Part shown: piece after piece, positions 11,643 through 26,500 of the stretch | Layout: each line of letters starts with the position of its first letter | Position numbering within the stretch: position 1 is the stretch's first letter | Origin: Neckera pumila | Lineage: Eukaryota > Streptophyta > Bryopsida > Hypnales > Neckeraceae | DNA: 64,000 nt | Direction of reading: 5' to 3' | Assembly: GCA_963969595.1 (NCBI GenBank) | Contig: OZ018412.1 | Coordinates: forward strand, 9,364,501-9,428,500 | Program-made: the position numbers and the translations under genes | The notes under the pieces: model-generated | The model's database searches: none | The model's input: only the letters and a program-made list of their open reading frames with translations | Told to the model about the DNA's origin: nothing

Positions 11643-14176
11643 AGGTCCATAGGATTGAATTTGCTTAATAGAGCAATATCAACATTGGAATTGTTGTATT
11701 TCAATTCCATCTTAGAAATTTTAACCACTAAAGGCCCTAAAGGATCAAATACGTGGAAAGAAGTTTTAAAGTTTTAGCTAGGTTCCAACAAATGAATATA
11801 AAAATATTTCTTTGAATTGGTGCCTGGGAGTTATGCACTCTTAAGTAAAAAATGCTTGAGACTAGGTAACCTTCCAAATGCAAAAATTCATAATTGAATT
11901 TCTAAATATTTTTTTTCCCTTTTAGAGTATATTTATGTCTACATGAAAACCTTTGATCATTGTATTTGGATTACTAAAGTGAAATTTATGAAGAGGCTTG
12001 TTTTGCGGGCAATCAAGGCATCTTTAACAAAAAGTAAAGAATAGGATTTGTTTTTGAATTCAATTTTTATAAAAATTCAAAAATTGCTAGAGGTCCTTGT
12101 CTCTTTAGATAAAAGATCAAATTAAAATTTGGATTGGTATCTACAATTTCAATTTTGGGCATCATTTCTGAAACTTCAAAAACTAAGAGAAAATATTAGT
12201 TTAATAGAAATATACTTTCCATTTCAATTGGTGCTCAAGAACAAAGGTTTTTATTCATTCCATTTGGATTATCGATGTTAAATTGATGAAGAGTCTTGAT
12301 TTTTGGGCAATTGCAATATGTTTTTGAAAAAACACATTGTTTTTATAAGAGCTCTTTATTTTTTAGCTTAATTTTCACAAATCCCCACCGCCAAAAGGTT
12401 TGCGGATTTCAGATTACTTGCTAAATAGGACAATTTCATCATACTGAGAATTGAGTGTTTAAATTCCATCTTAGGATTATTGATAATTTAGGTTTCTTTC
12501 TAAGTATCTTATACATATCTTTACTTAATAATTTTATAGAGAATGAAAACCAAGTTCTTTTCATAAATTTTCCCCCTCAGATTCTCAATTCAATTCTCCA
12601 TTGGTGATAATGCAAGCTACAATCAATTGGTACTCTTATCCTGGAACACTTCTTTGGCCATTTTAATCCGTTCTAAAGGTCTTTGCATTGCATTTATCCA
12701 TCACAAAAGATCTTTCACCTCAAAACTATAGAGTGCAAGATTCAAAGTTCAGAAGATTCAAAGTCTTGTATTCTAGTATTAAAATGAAAATAAAAATGTA
12801 TTATTTATACTTTAAATACTAATATCTTGCAGTGTACATGGTCAAAGATTTTGAAATTTTGTCTACAAATTTTCATCCTAGTACAGTGCTAGATCCTATG
12901 GTTGAAGCAACAAAGGAAATGTGTAAAAGTTTCTCTTTTTAATAGAAATAGAACTTTTGGATTATTTTTTGGTAAAATATTCATAAAACTTTAGAAGTTG
13001 ATGAAAACCTCATTTGTACTCTATGATCAGTATGAGATCATCACTGAAGTTTCTTTAGATGTTTTTAGTTGAATGTTCTAACAACTAATCCCTTCTATAG
13101 ATAATGAATTTTTTCATGCCTTTTATAGATAACAAGAATTTTGAAATGCATTCATGATGTGTCTCATCACATCTATACATTTTTTAGCCTCCAAAGTTCT
13201 TAGGATCAAAAACTAAACAATATTCCTAAAGTTGCCAATAGGCAATACTATAAATAAAACATTAACTATTTTTTAGAATTTATAATCATAAGATCTTATT
13301 ATTGACTAGTACCCGGCTCTTGCATATGAAAATTGGGGTCTGAAAGCATAGTATGTAAGAAATATGATTTTGTTAAGAGTAGCATAATATTTTTTCAAGG
13401 CTACCCAAGTTTTAGGCAATGCGGCTTTGCCAAATTTTTGAGCCCTATAATTCAAATTTTCCTTTGCAAAAAGTTCCACAAACTTCAACTTTGAGTAGAT
13501 CTTCAAGTTAGGAAGAAGTATGCAAATTTTCAAAGCATTGTAATGCTATGCTCTACTTGACCAAATTAGAAGTAAAAACAAGCACAAAAACATAATTTGT
13601 TTGACCAATTGCTGATCTTTATAAAAATTAGATTTTGTAAAAGGTTGTTTGATTTTCCAATCTAAAAAAAAATTTGTTAAAAAAATCAAAATCTCAAATA
13701 CTTCACTTTGTATGCCCTAAGCACCCAAAAAACACAGTAAGTTTAAAAGAGATTTGTTGTTAAACAAAGGCCAAGCAATCATTTACAAGAATTTGGGATA
13801 GAAAATTGTCACTTATAAATACAAATTATACATGTATCACGATCTTAGAAAAACAAGGCCTATCACCAAGGCAATGTATAAAATATGATCAAATTCTTAC
13901 ATGACTAGGTGCATTATTTGTTTGTATAGTGTCTCAGTCATTTACATGTCACTTTTTAGTGCTACGGCTTAGAATTGAACTTTTATAATTTATTTCCTAG
14001 TATAAGCAATTTGTCATTTTTTCATGGGTAATGGTCAATTTTTTTATATATAGTTTTTTCCTAAGAAAAAAATGCAAGAACAAATTATTTATTATGGATT
14101 ATAATCTATAAAAATCATGACTTCATAATGGTCCAAGCCATGATTACTATCTTGCATTTTCCTGAACAGATTTTAA
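11643..14176. other. AT-rich stretch with decayed T5-type copies, no gene
   Basis: Two diverged inverted pieces of the T5 family are visible near 11930-12030 and 12220-12320 ('catttggatta' followed by 'gaagagtcttgattttt' type blocks). TTAA-ACCACTAAAGG near 11727 looks like an old terminus. No reading frame longer than about 75 codons and no RNA gene was recognised between 12330 and 14176. Confidence 0.4.
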
Positions 14177-16754
14177 TTAACCCCTGAAGCAATTCAATGT
14201 TTTTAGGCCCAAAACTGCTTCAAAGTATTCAAACCTAAAGCAGAGTCTAAATCTTCATCTATATTTATTCATTAAAAAGTCCAACCATTCAATCCTTTAG
14301 TATACCCTCCTAAAATTTCAAAATAAGGAACCTTACCAATTGCAAGATCATGATGCTTGGATTCAAAAAGAAGTATTTTCAATTGTTCCTAAATGGTTAG
14401 ATTTCATCTTTCAACCTTTTTACATAAAAATGTGTAGATCTTTCAACGCTTTACTTCCCATAACATGTTGAATAAATAAGTTGGAAATTATACATTAAAA
14501 AAGTTCAATAAAAAAATTTCATATTCATGCTTAAATGAAATCGTAAGTAGATTTAAGTTGAATATGATTTAAAAATATTAAATTATTAAGAATTTAGTTA
14601 TGAAATTCAAAAATACCAATTCAAATAGTTGTAACGTTGTATGGAGTAATAAACAATCTACATCCCTTTATAAGGAATCCATATTTTTTTGAATGTCTCA
14701 AATCATACATAGGGATGACGTGGGTGATGTCTATGCTTGTCAATATAGATGTCCAAAAATTTGCGTTGACCAAGATTGATAAGGCCAAAAACATCAAAAA
14801 TGGCACTTTGATGTTTAAATGTTTTTGAGCAAACATTCACAAAAACATGGATTTTAAAGGTGCTGAAATTTTGCCATGTGGATGTCACCTTTGCACCATG
14901 TAAGCGCCATAAAGGCGTGTAAAGCCACATGAATTTTTTTCATTTGGCATGTCTATGATGTGGCACCTGACATGGAGTGAGAAAAGTGACAAAGCAACTA
15001 GTGAGAATGACATGGCATGCCTAGTCAGTACACTTTTACGCCATCTAAGAATTTTAATAGTATTGTTATTTGATATGTCATATGGAACCTCCAAAAGATC
15101 TCCACTTCTAAGTTCTAATTCAATGGTAAATATTTTTTTATTTTTTTATTCTTTTAAAAACTGATTTTCTTTAGAATTGTAGTTTTGATGTGGCCAACTG
15201 TTGTCCGCGTTAGACTGCAATTTTTTAAATAATTTTCTTTTGAATATTTTTAATTTTGGCCAGTACTATTCATTGTTGAATTTAGTTTCTCAAAGGCGGG
15301 CTCAAAGGTAAGAGACCTTCCAAAGGCCTCATTCTTCTCATAATGCAACTTAAATGTCCAAATGTTTTTGAGACATCAATTGGTGTATACCATACATATA
15401 GGGCAAGGTTAGCATAAAATAATTATTTAAGTGAAAGTTTAAAAAACAAGAAAAATTGCCAGTTTCAACAAGAATTAAAGACAATTTATCATCTACCATC
15501 ATGAGAATTTTTGATGGCAAAGTGAAGGAATTATTTCATTGACATCTAGTAAAAATGAAGCGTTTCAAGGTTGTTTTTATTATAGAATCAATTGCCCGTC
15601 CATGGTTAGACAAAAGATATGGGATAATTCAAAGATGAAAGCTTGATGGTTGGACATCTGGACGTCGTTTCAGACACAATGTGGATATTGTTTTAGAAAT
15701 TTTGTTTTGAATACAATTCCTATTTTATATATCTCATATGGGTTGTTTTGCTTCCTACCACCTCACTCATATAAAGATTTTTTCTTTTCATCCATGGGAT
15801 ACATCCATCCATTTCCCTTTTTTTGCAAAGCATGCCATGTGGTTGCCTTTTTTCCGTGTTGTTCACATCCGGTTAGCATTTTACAACAACTCACAATAAC
15901 TTTCATACACTTATCCGCAGTCTAAATGGGTCTGCTTATTGGTGTGGTTGTACAATGTTTTTTTAGATGTTCCAAAGAACATTAAAAATTGTGTTTGTAT
16001 TCATGTCAAATAAAAGATTAATGTTAGTGATAGCATCAACTTGTTTTTTCTAATAATTTGCCAATGTTCTATGCCACATCCATAGAATCTACCTTTAAGG
16101 ATTGTCCTTAGTCCTCACTCTAACATCTTGATGTTTTGTAAAACACCCATGTCCATGGTCAAACATCCAAATAAACACAAGTTTCTTACAGTGTCCAAAG
16201 TTTTTATTCTTTTTCAAAAATATTGAAAGTTGAGTTAAATAAAGGACTTCAAAGTTAATTCTAGAGTAGAGATTTCATAATTGCCTACAAATTAAAACTC
16301 CTCATAACTTTCATCTTATTAATAAAAATAAAATGATTAAGAGCTATTTACATATATATAAATCTAGAAAATCAATTTCAAAATTTTATTTCTTAAGTTT
16401 GTTTTTTTAGGAGCCTAGGCTATCTGCCAAAAAATAAAAAATAAATATCATACAATAATTTATTAATCATGTAGTCAAAAGGTAAAAAATTGATGTGCCT
16501 TATAGCTTCTCCTTGACCACATATGTGAACATTTCAAAGAAAATATTATGTTCATAGTAAACTTTCTAAAATTGCTATCAAGACTTTTATTTCTGGGGAA
16601 ATTTGGTGAAATTGTCAAAAATCTGACCTCTCTGGCTTCGTCCTTCCAAAAATTGGCCTCTATAGTGAAGCCAACAGGGGGGACACTGGTCCAAAAAAAA
16701 GTTTGGATTGCTATTTTGCCAAAAAAATGTTATTTAGTCCCGTTTAGGGGTTAA
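14177..16754. mobile_element. TTAA-flanked T4-type element split by a CACTA transposon
   Basis: The left end TTAA-CCCCTGAAG at 14177 and right end CGTTTAGGGG-TTAA at 16751 bracket sequence matching 30427-31770. On the left, 'aaaataccaatt..gttgtaacgttgta..caatctac' ends at 14665. On the right, 'tttttcaaaaatattgaaa' resumes at about 16201. The 1.53 kb between them is the CACTA element 14666-16193. Removing it leaves about 1.05 kb, near the 944 bp of the intact copy. The left terminus assignment is less certain than the right. Confidence 0.6.
14666..16193. mobile_element. CACTA (En/Spm)-like element, 1.5 kb, non-autonomous
   Basis: The right end read inward is CACTGTAAGAAACTTGTGTT, followed by 'ggatgtttgacc'. 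The left end is CTTTATAAGGAATCC followed by a T-run and 'gaatgtct'. Both match the termini of the larger element at 54991-60018. The direct flanks are TCC on each side (14663-14665 and 16194-16196), a 3-bp duplication as expected for CACTA elements. 'atgtggcacctgacatgg' in the left subterminal zone and 'cttcctaccacctcactcat' near 15750 are shared with the 5-kb relative. No intact transposase is present. Confidence 0.75.
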
Positions 16755-17056
16755 AGGGGTCATTTTTTGCATCCTTGAAAAGGGAATCCCTACAGTGTAC
16801 AAAACTATCTTATATGACTCTCTAACCAATTCCAGTCTTTGAATTAAATGGTGAGTCCCTTTTAGATACCTAGCAAAGCATAACACCTTTCTCATATGGA
16901 AAAGACCATTAACTAGTTATACAATATTATGCCAGGCAGGGCATAGCTTCTTCAATCGGCTCAACAAAGTCCAATGATATCCAATTTTAGTAATCCGTTG
17001 CTTCTCGCCACATGTCCTTCAATAAGATAAAGCTTTTTAGTTGCATATAGATGCTC

Positions 17057-18055
17057 TTAACCCCTAAATGCCCAAGGCACCCAAATCTGGTGTTTGCAAA
17101 ACTTTGGAGTTAAATAAAACCTAATGAAGTTATTATTTTTAGTAGTTTATATTTTTAGAAAGTTCTTTTTGAAGTCTAATTTTAGCATCAAAAATCTGAT
17201 CTTGAAAACATATGATAGTGATTTTTCTATTCAAATTTTTCATTAGAGAAAATTTCAAGTCTTTGGAGGGTTGCCCATTAGCCCTTTGAAGGACCCTAAA
17301 ATCATATTTTTCAGGTCTAAAAAAATGTTTTTTTTTCCTATTTCCGCACAACAATTTTTGTTGTAACAGTGGCATAAGAACCAAAATTTGCGAGTAAAAT
17401 AATAATAATACTAATAATTTTTAATCTAATTTTTTTTTTAAATTAAAAAAATTAAAAAAATCTGCAAAATATGACTACTCCGGCGAGCAGTCATACACTT
17501 TGACTGCTCACCAAGGACACTTTTCGAAGTTGACAGGCCATGCATGAAACAGCATGGCATGTCAATTTGGAACGGCCCTCCGGTAGGCTGAAATTTTTTC
17601 TAATGGTACAAAGGTACCCATTGCAATCTTAACTTCCCGTAGTACTAAAAGCTCTTGGAAACAAGCCTCAAATACACTAAATCTTGGAGAAAAAATCACA
17701 TTCAAAATTCATTTAAAAAACTTGTAGAGTAGATTTTAAGAAGCCATAAAGTGATCGGGGTTATACAAGTGAGGCCCTTTTTCTCATAATTTTTTGGTCA
17801 CCAGCTTTTAGATTTGACTTGTGTAAAGAAGATTGAAAGGTTTTAGCACCCTCATGGTCAAACATTATAATCTTTCACTCCATAAGTAATATTGTTGTGT
17901 TTTCTTTTCCAATGAGATCTCTAACATGTCCAATTTGAATTTGTATGGTTACAATTCAAAAAATATTGATACAATTTATCAAAATGTTGGCATTTTGTCC
18001 TATTTAGAGCAAATTCCAAGAAGCCCAAAACAGGCCTTGGGCATTTAGGGGTTAA
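17057..18055 (+). mobile_element. TTAA-flanked element (family T2) carrying a nested MITE
   Basis: Ends are TTAA-CCCCTAAATGCCCAAGG at 17057 and CCTTGGGCATTTAGGGG-TTAA at 18052. It aligns with 6616-7258 and 48315-48946 except for a 365-bp CATTAG-family insert at 17241-17605. The last TTAA (18052-18055) is also the first TTAA of the next element, so the two abut at a single target site. Confidence 0.75.
17241..17605. mobile_element. MITE-like element, CATTAG family copy 2
   Basis: It begins CATTAGAGAAAATTTCAAG and ends with 'ggctgaaattttttctaatg'. The interior shares the A/T run and the 'agcagtcatacactttgactgct' hairpin with copy 1. It is inserted into the T2 element between 'attcaaattttt' and 'gtacaaagg'; the other T2 copies read across this point without a break. 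Confidence 0.7.
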
Positions 18056-18981
18056 TCCCTAAAGCCCAAAGGCCTTGTCCTAAAATTAAAAACCATTCAA
18101 AATTGCCATTGTGAATGTAGACAACAAAAAAAATTTAAACATTTATTTCTATTGCATATTTAACCCTAGAATCTTTCACTAGGCTGGTATAAAAATACTT
18201 AAAATAAATTTCAAAATTTTTGATTGTATCAATTACTAGATATAAGCGTTTAATGAGTTTTGATTGAATCTTTTTTTGCTTCTAGTATGACTAGATTGTG
18301 AGGCTTTGGATCCTCTTAACTAAATTTTTTTGTGCTACAAATTGTGAAATAAAATTTTTTGTATTGTAGAATTGAATTGAGATTTTGAAATTTTGAAATT
18401 AAAAAAAATCCATTATTTTTTATTCTTTAGAAAATTGATAAACCAAAGTTGATACATGATAGAAGGACAAACTAAATTTTTTTAAGCTCTAAGATGGAAT
18501 TGAAAGATATATATCTTGATGGTGAGACTGTTTGAAAAAACAATTTAAACTATGTGCACCTTTTTTTTGAAAAATTGTTGAAATTGAGTTTGTAACTAGA
18601 TTCAATAGATGATTTCCTCAAAAATTTGCTAAGATTGCCTGCAAAACAAGGAATTTTACAACTTTCACGTCACTTGTCCAAATGGAATGAATAAATTTTT
18701 TACACGGACAAAAGCATAATCTAAAAGAAACAAAATTTTAAAAAAACTATTTCCGATTTTTATATATTTTTTTGTTGGCCGCCCTCGCTTGTTTTGGACT
18801 TATTGTAGCATAACTTGTGCTCCTAGTCACCAATTGAAATAAAAATTTTATACTCATAATGCTAACCAACTTTTTTATCTTGCAAAAAAATTCAAAAAAT
18901 CTTGCCCAAAATTGGGATGATAAGTACTTGACCAAGCCTTCAAGACTCCCCCTAGAAGACTCTTGGAACCTTAGGGGTTAA
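18052..18981. mobile_element. TTAA-flanked element (family T5), uninterrupted copy
   Basis: TTAA-TCCCTAAAGCCCAAAGG at 18052 to CCTTAGGGG-TTAA at 18978 gives 930 bp without coding capacity. It aligns over its length with both halves of the interrupted element at 6423-8002 and serves as the empty-site reference ('gcgTTTAAtgag' near 18260-18272) that shows the TTAA duplication. Confidence 0.7.
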
Positions 18982-20505
<1,524 letters not shown>

Positions 20506-23500
20506 CTATCTTGTTGTTGGAGGAATATTGGTCCTCTCTGAGGTTGTTAAAGGTGAGAGATTTGGATGATATATCATCCGATGTTGATGGCTACTACGTT
20601 GGGCATCTAGTTGTTTCACATTTTGTAATGTTTTTTGACATTTGTCAAATTGTTTTTGTTGTTGTGCCAATGCTTTTTGATCTATGGTCACCTTCAAATT
20701 TTTATTCTTGTTTGAAAATTCTCCATTTATATTAGGTGCTTGATTCTCAGAATTTATGTGTCTCATATTCTCCTTGTGCCTCTTTGTGAGTGATGTTACA
20801 TGAGTGTTAAGGACTTTACAAGAGCGCTCCAACAAACGCAACATCCCAGACCTAAAAAACGAGTTGGGCATCTACAAACCCACAATGAACATCCATACAA
20901 TATTAGATTTCATGATCTTTTTTCTAACTAAAATTACTCAACACCTATTATTTCAATTAATTGTAACTTGCTTTATTAACGCTACTTAAAAAAATTACAT
21001 GAATTTTAGTAAAAAAATTACAAGTATGCAAAGTATTGAATATATCTTAAAAATTAACAAAATATTTATTTAATTTTTTAATATCAAATTAGAACAACTT
21101 TCTATAATTTTCTCATAAAAATGACAAATATAAAATCTAATGTTTAATATAAATAAATTATAATATCAATATCTTCAATATTAATATATTAATATACTTC
21201 TACACTAAAAAAAATATCAAACTAAAAATTAGTATGGCATATTTACAATATTTAAATTTTTATAAATGAATTCAATCAATGCAATCAAAATTTCAAATTT
21301 AATACGGAATAATTCTTAAACCACTATTAAATGAATAATTAATGTGATTGAGTTCCTAAGAATTAATTACTACTTTGCACTTTTTAAACTTGAATTATAT
21401 AAATTTTATAGAATGAAAAGTAAAATATCTCTAGCCTTTTGACCAACATGAATGAAGAATTTGTTGGGGATAGTTCTATAAGCTTTGCTATGGGGGCATA
21501 GATAGTGCATGGTATCCAATTGTATGTAGTTCAAAAAATGAAACATTATTAGTATATGGTTTAATTTTAGAACCTGACTCAGTTTGGTAGCTGCTTGTTG
21601 ACCTATTACACCTTCAGATGGGCCAATTAATTGATCAAGTCCATCTAAAAACACTTGAAAGACAAAAAATAGTTAGAAAACCAAAATCATTGCATCAAGT
21701 ACTAAAAATACAGTTGAATAAATATATTGCTATTTGCTAGTTAGTATACAATATACTTTTTTGTAGGCCAATAATATGCCATAAATATCATATGTTAGTG
21801 TATTTGTTAAAAGTATTATTTAATAAGCTTTGGATATTTTCTTAGTCATTTGATAGTGATTCTTCACTCAAAAACTTCTTGATGATGGTCCAATGATATT
21901 CAATATTTAAGGTAATTAATTCATTTATTCTATGGCATGCTACTTTGATTTTAGATTAAATTATATATGACATTAAATAGAATTAATGGTGTAATTAATA
22001 AAGTGAAACCTTTGAGATTGAGAAGAGTAGTTGTCATTTGGTTCACAAAATTATTCCACTCCACAACTTCCTTCTTATCATTGGAAAGTGAAGTAACCTT
22101 GGGCATCAACGGATATACACATGGCATGTGTCTATGGTCTTCCAACCATGTAGCCTTTGCAATCCTTAACCTATTCCTTTTTTGTTCTTGGACCTCATTC
22201 AGTAGCTTGCACCTATGATGACAACGAATAATGGGCGATGCTTTTTCTTTAGATCTCTTTCCTTGACTTTCACTTCTACCTTGATTGAATATTGTCAAAG
22301 GCCATGATGTCCTTGATGGAGATTGTGAGGCAGAAACAATCTTGTAGCAATTATTATATCCAAACTCTCTATAAAAATCATGTTGGTTGCAATAGTCTTT
22401 TGGGTAACCCAACCTCTCCATATTGCAGCTTGCACTTTGAGCCCTTCTAGGTCCTTCATAAGTTGCATGCCTTTGTGGTACGCCATCAACTCTCATGTCA
22501 AATTCATGAAGTGTCGTATTATTCCACATGGGGTGCTCCCGTGGTGCCTCAAGAATCCCAGGCAACATAATCCTGCCATTAAGTCTATTTTGTTTGTTCA
22601 CTTTAATTCACACACTCTTTGGACGAGCTAAATGTTGTCTAAAATGTTAAGTATGTTGTAGTATAATTCTAGTGATAGCAAGACATTTTTTTTACTTGAC
22701 AAGTAGGAAAACCTGGTATCAAAATCTTGTTCCCGGGAGGGATCTATATGCCTTTCGTTGGATTGATCAATGAAAATGGTCTTCTCAGGCCATGTAGACC
22801 TTTGGGAACTAATTCTTGTAGAGCTCAAGGTAGGTCTTTCTTTTTTTGGAGCTAAGATGCACCTCTTGTTATGGTCATTGAATATTGATACATCTTCTTT
22901 TTCAAGATACATACACGGTGTACCCTTGTGGGAGCAATGGTACCTATGGTCAATTTCAAAATCGTTTATTTTTAAAAAAATTGTGTATGAATGAGGACTA
23001 TATTTAAATATCAAAATGCAAATTTACATCATATCTTTGAATTGATCAAGCTTAAAGATTCAAAAAACTAAATATTTTGCTTATATTCAACATTTAACCT
23101 ATTTAATGTAATTCATTAGGTGTTGTTCACATTAACAAGCATATATTTTGAATGTGTGACAAGTATGTTATAGTCAATGTTAGTGTGGCAAGTTTGTAGG
23201 ATGTTTTAGATAGGATGTCATTTAAATAAACTACATTAAAGAGGTGTAAGTTCACCTCTTTTGTTGGCCATTTGATCCCCACTGATCAACTGGAGTTCTA
23301 GAAACAGATGCTCTAGAACATGAAGATCTGACGTTAACTCGAGGACTATTGTTACTAAATTTTGGAGGCGTCTTATTCATTCTAGAAGGAGTATTGTTGC
23401 GTGATCTTCTTGTATAAATTTTGTTGGAGCTATTTTGAGGGCTTGATTTACATGATCTTATAGTTTTATCTCTTGAAATGTGTTGGCTTGCCATGGTGGC

Positions 23501-26500
23501 TCTTGTTTGCTTCTCAAGAATGACTGTGCTTTTTGATGATGTGAGTTTTGATCGGTTTGTTGGAGTATGTGATTGTGATTTTGCAGTATTGCACAAGAGG
23601 GGATCTAATGATTCAGGATCCAACCAAAATGGAGACTGCATTCAAAAAATGAAATCAAAAGTTCATTAAATCAGTTATTAGTTTTGCAATATATTGATCT
23701 TTGCATTCATGTAGGCATTATAGCTAAGGCAAGGAATAGCACTTGCGTGGAACCTGGTATGTAGAAAATGTTGTATAATGCTCTCCATTTTCTAGAACTC
23801 CCAATAGACCCTCATCTATGTTGCCGCGAATGTCAACTAATCGTAATATGTGCAATTCCTTCATCACATCCAGCAATGGCTTGGCCCCTGCTTGTGTCAT
23901 TTGGTTGCACCTCAAATTCAAAGCTTTCCAAACAAGAATCCATTATTTTACAAGTTAGAGAGACCCATTAGTTCCAAAGCAAAGTCTCTTAGTAATAATC
24001 AATTATCAATGACTAATATACTTATCAAATAATCTATGCTTTATCAATAACCATGTACAAGCTATAATGATGTTTGTGTGGGTACGATACCAACATTTGC
24101 AACAATGGTTTTATTTAAGACATTGAGTTTTTCAACAAGTTGGAATACTCTATCACTCCAGTTAAGTACTTACGTTGTCCATTGCATTTCTCACTTAAGT
24201 CATTTAACTGTTATAATGTGCCACAAATGAAGTTCCTAAAATTTTATTGTAATGCAAATGTACACCAAGATAGATGTTTACCACGAAGAGGGGGTTTCTT
24301 GTACAAAAGAGGGCAAAGCTCTTTAGAAATGGTGTCTGTGAAGGAGTTGTGAGAGAGGTCAAGAGCAACCAAGCCAATCTTAATAGACTTAGAAGGATTA
24401 ATGCTATTCCCATGGCAATTGTTGCCCATTGTCGTTGGTTTCCGCAATGTGGTTTGCCAGTCCACTTCAGTTTTTTGGATTATAAGAGTATCCTGTTATA
24501 TGAATGGTAGGCATTCTTGTCTATAATTTTGGCGAAATGAAGGGCCAATATGCATATTTTTTGAATTGTATATTGTAAATTGAAGATAAAATATAATGCA
24601 ATTAGAAGAATTATAGAGTAATTTTCTATTCTAGATCCAGTTAGATAATTGACCTCAAGATTTGGAGCAGGTGACCATTTTCCCATCAAAATTACATTTT
24701 GCCTCCATTGTTGTCCATATTTTGGTACTCGATGTTCAGTCGGTGGTGTCTTTTTAATATTTTGTAGCCTAGATTGTGCATTTGGTTCCTCTCCCTGTAC
24801 TTTATCCATCCCTGTGTTCGATCAGTCTTTCAATGAATAAAAATACTGAAATCAAAATGTATAGCCCAATTCTAAGTGCCTTATGAAAAATCAAATCATG
24901 TCATAATTGTCATTAGTCTCCAATAAAGTGGTGGCCATGAATAAGACACAATTTTTCAAGATCCATATATACTAACCTTTACAATGGTGGTGATTATTGA
25001 AGCCGATACATCTGTCAAGGCACAACCTGATAAATTTAAGGTTTGTAATGACTTGCAATATTGGAGGCACGAAGACTGCAAAAATTTAGAGATTTTTTAT
25101 GTCAATAGAAAGCAAAGGAAATATAAACTTTTGATGTTGAAGAAATCTTCTTGAAGGAAATTCAACAAGTCATCAAAGCAAATTCTTGCCACTAAATTAT
25201 TTAAGTGCCAATGCGAATTATCAAGTGTATATTATACCAATACTTGAAGTGTGACATCTCCAAGTCCGCTATTAGCAAATGAAAGGTGTCGAAGTGTTGT
25301 GCTGAAACCTAAAATTCAAAATTTATTTTGGTAATAATATATAGTGAAAAGAGAAAAAACTAAATAATTTTCTATTTAGATCTTTTCTATGAACTTAGTA
25401 TACAATCATGGATATTAACTTTTTTGTAGATGTTCATACATTTGAATCAAGATATAAAATGAGACATTTTGAAATACATATCAAATTCTACAATCATGTT
25501 TGGAAGACAATTGTACACTACTAAGGATAAAGGACCCAATGCAATCAAGGGCATAAGCAGGGCATAATACGTATAGCAGGGCACAATATGTTGATTTCAC
25601 GTAGTCCCAAGCATACTCCCAATTCTAACTTTTGCAGCCATCCTTCAATGGCATGTGCAATTGCCCTATTGCATAAACCCCAAGATTGTGAGCATGCTCG
25701 GTCAATAGAAGTTCAAAGCTAGAGTCATGTCGAGAATCATGTGTACAAAGAGCATAAGGTTTTGCAGTTCTATGCACGGTTTTTAAGTTTAGAAAGAAGT
25801 ATTGGGCATAAACACTAAGTTGCAGAAATAGGTGTAAATATTAAAATGTAAGTTTTCTTGTCAAATAAACTTGAAAATGAAACTTCAGTACAAGTAGAGT
25901 ATATTAAAAATACCTGCTAAATGTAAACAAAGCATCAGTAGTTCTTTGATCAGCACTTCCAAAATGTTGAGAAACTGTCATTATAATACATGGCTTGCAT
26001 TATTAATTGTAGTCCTAGTAATTCAATTTCTAAAGCAAAGAAACCCCTGAAAGTGATGGATTTGGAACTTAAGACTTACCAAATAGCTCATCTTTTGGAC
26101 AAACAAACAAGCGCAAGGTAGTGATGTTTGGATGTTTGAGCTGTTTGATTAGTCGAGGGAGATCTTGGAGTGACAACTCAACCAAATTCCTCTGCACATA
26201 TATCTCTACATTGAGATTAACTTAAAGCCAAAGGTGATATGTCTAATACCTATTTATGCCTCTAACCCCAACATCTATGGATTATTTCATACTAAATGAG
26301 CTCTAGTAATCAAAATAGAAAAGACTAATTGGTTCTAGAATTGCAAGGGCAAGATCAAACTACAAACAAAAATATTGGAATCAACAACTAAGACTTTGAC
26401 AATGTCTTAAATCTTAGGTAATTGAAAAAATTACAAAAAACTTTCAAAATTTTGTTGAATTAGAAACGAAAAAAAATTATGCTTTTACAATGACAACCAA

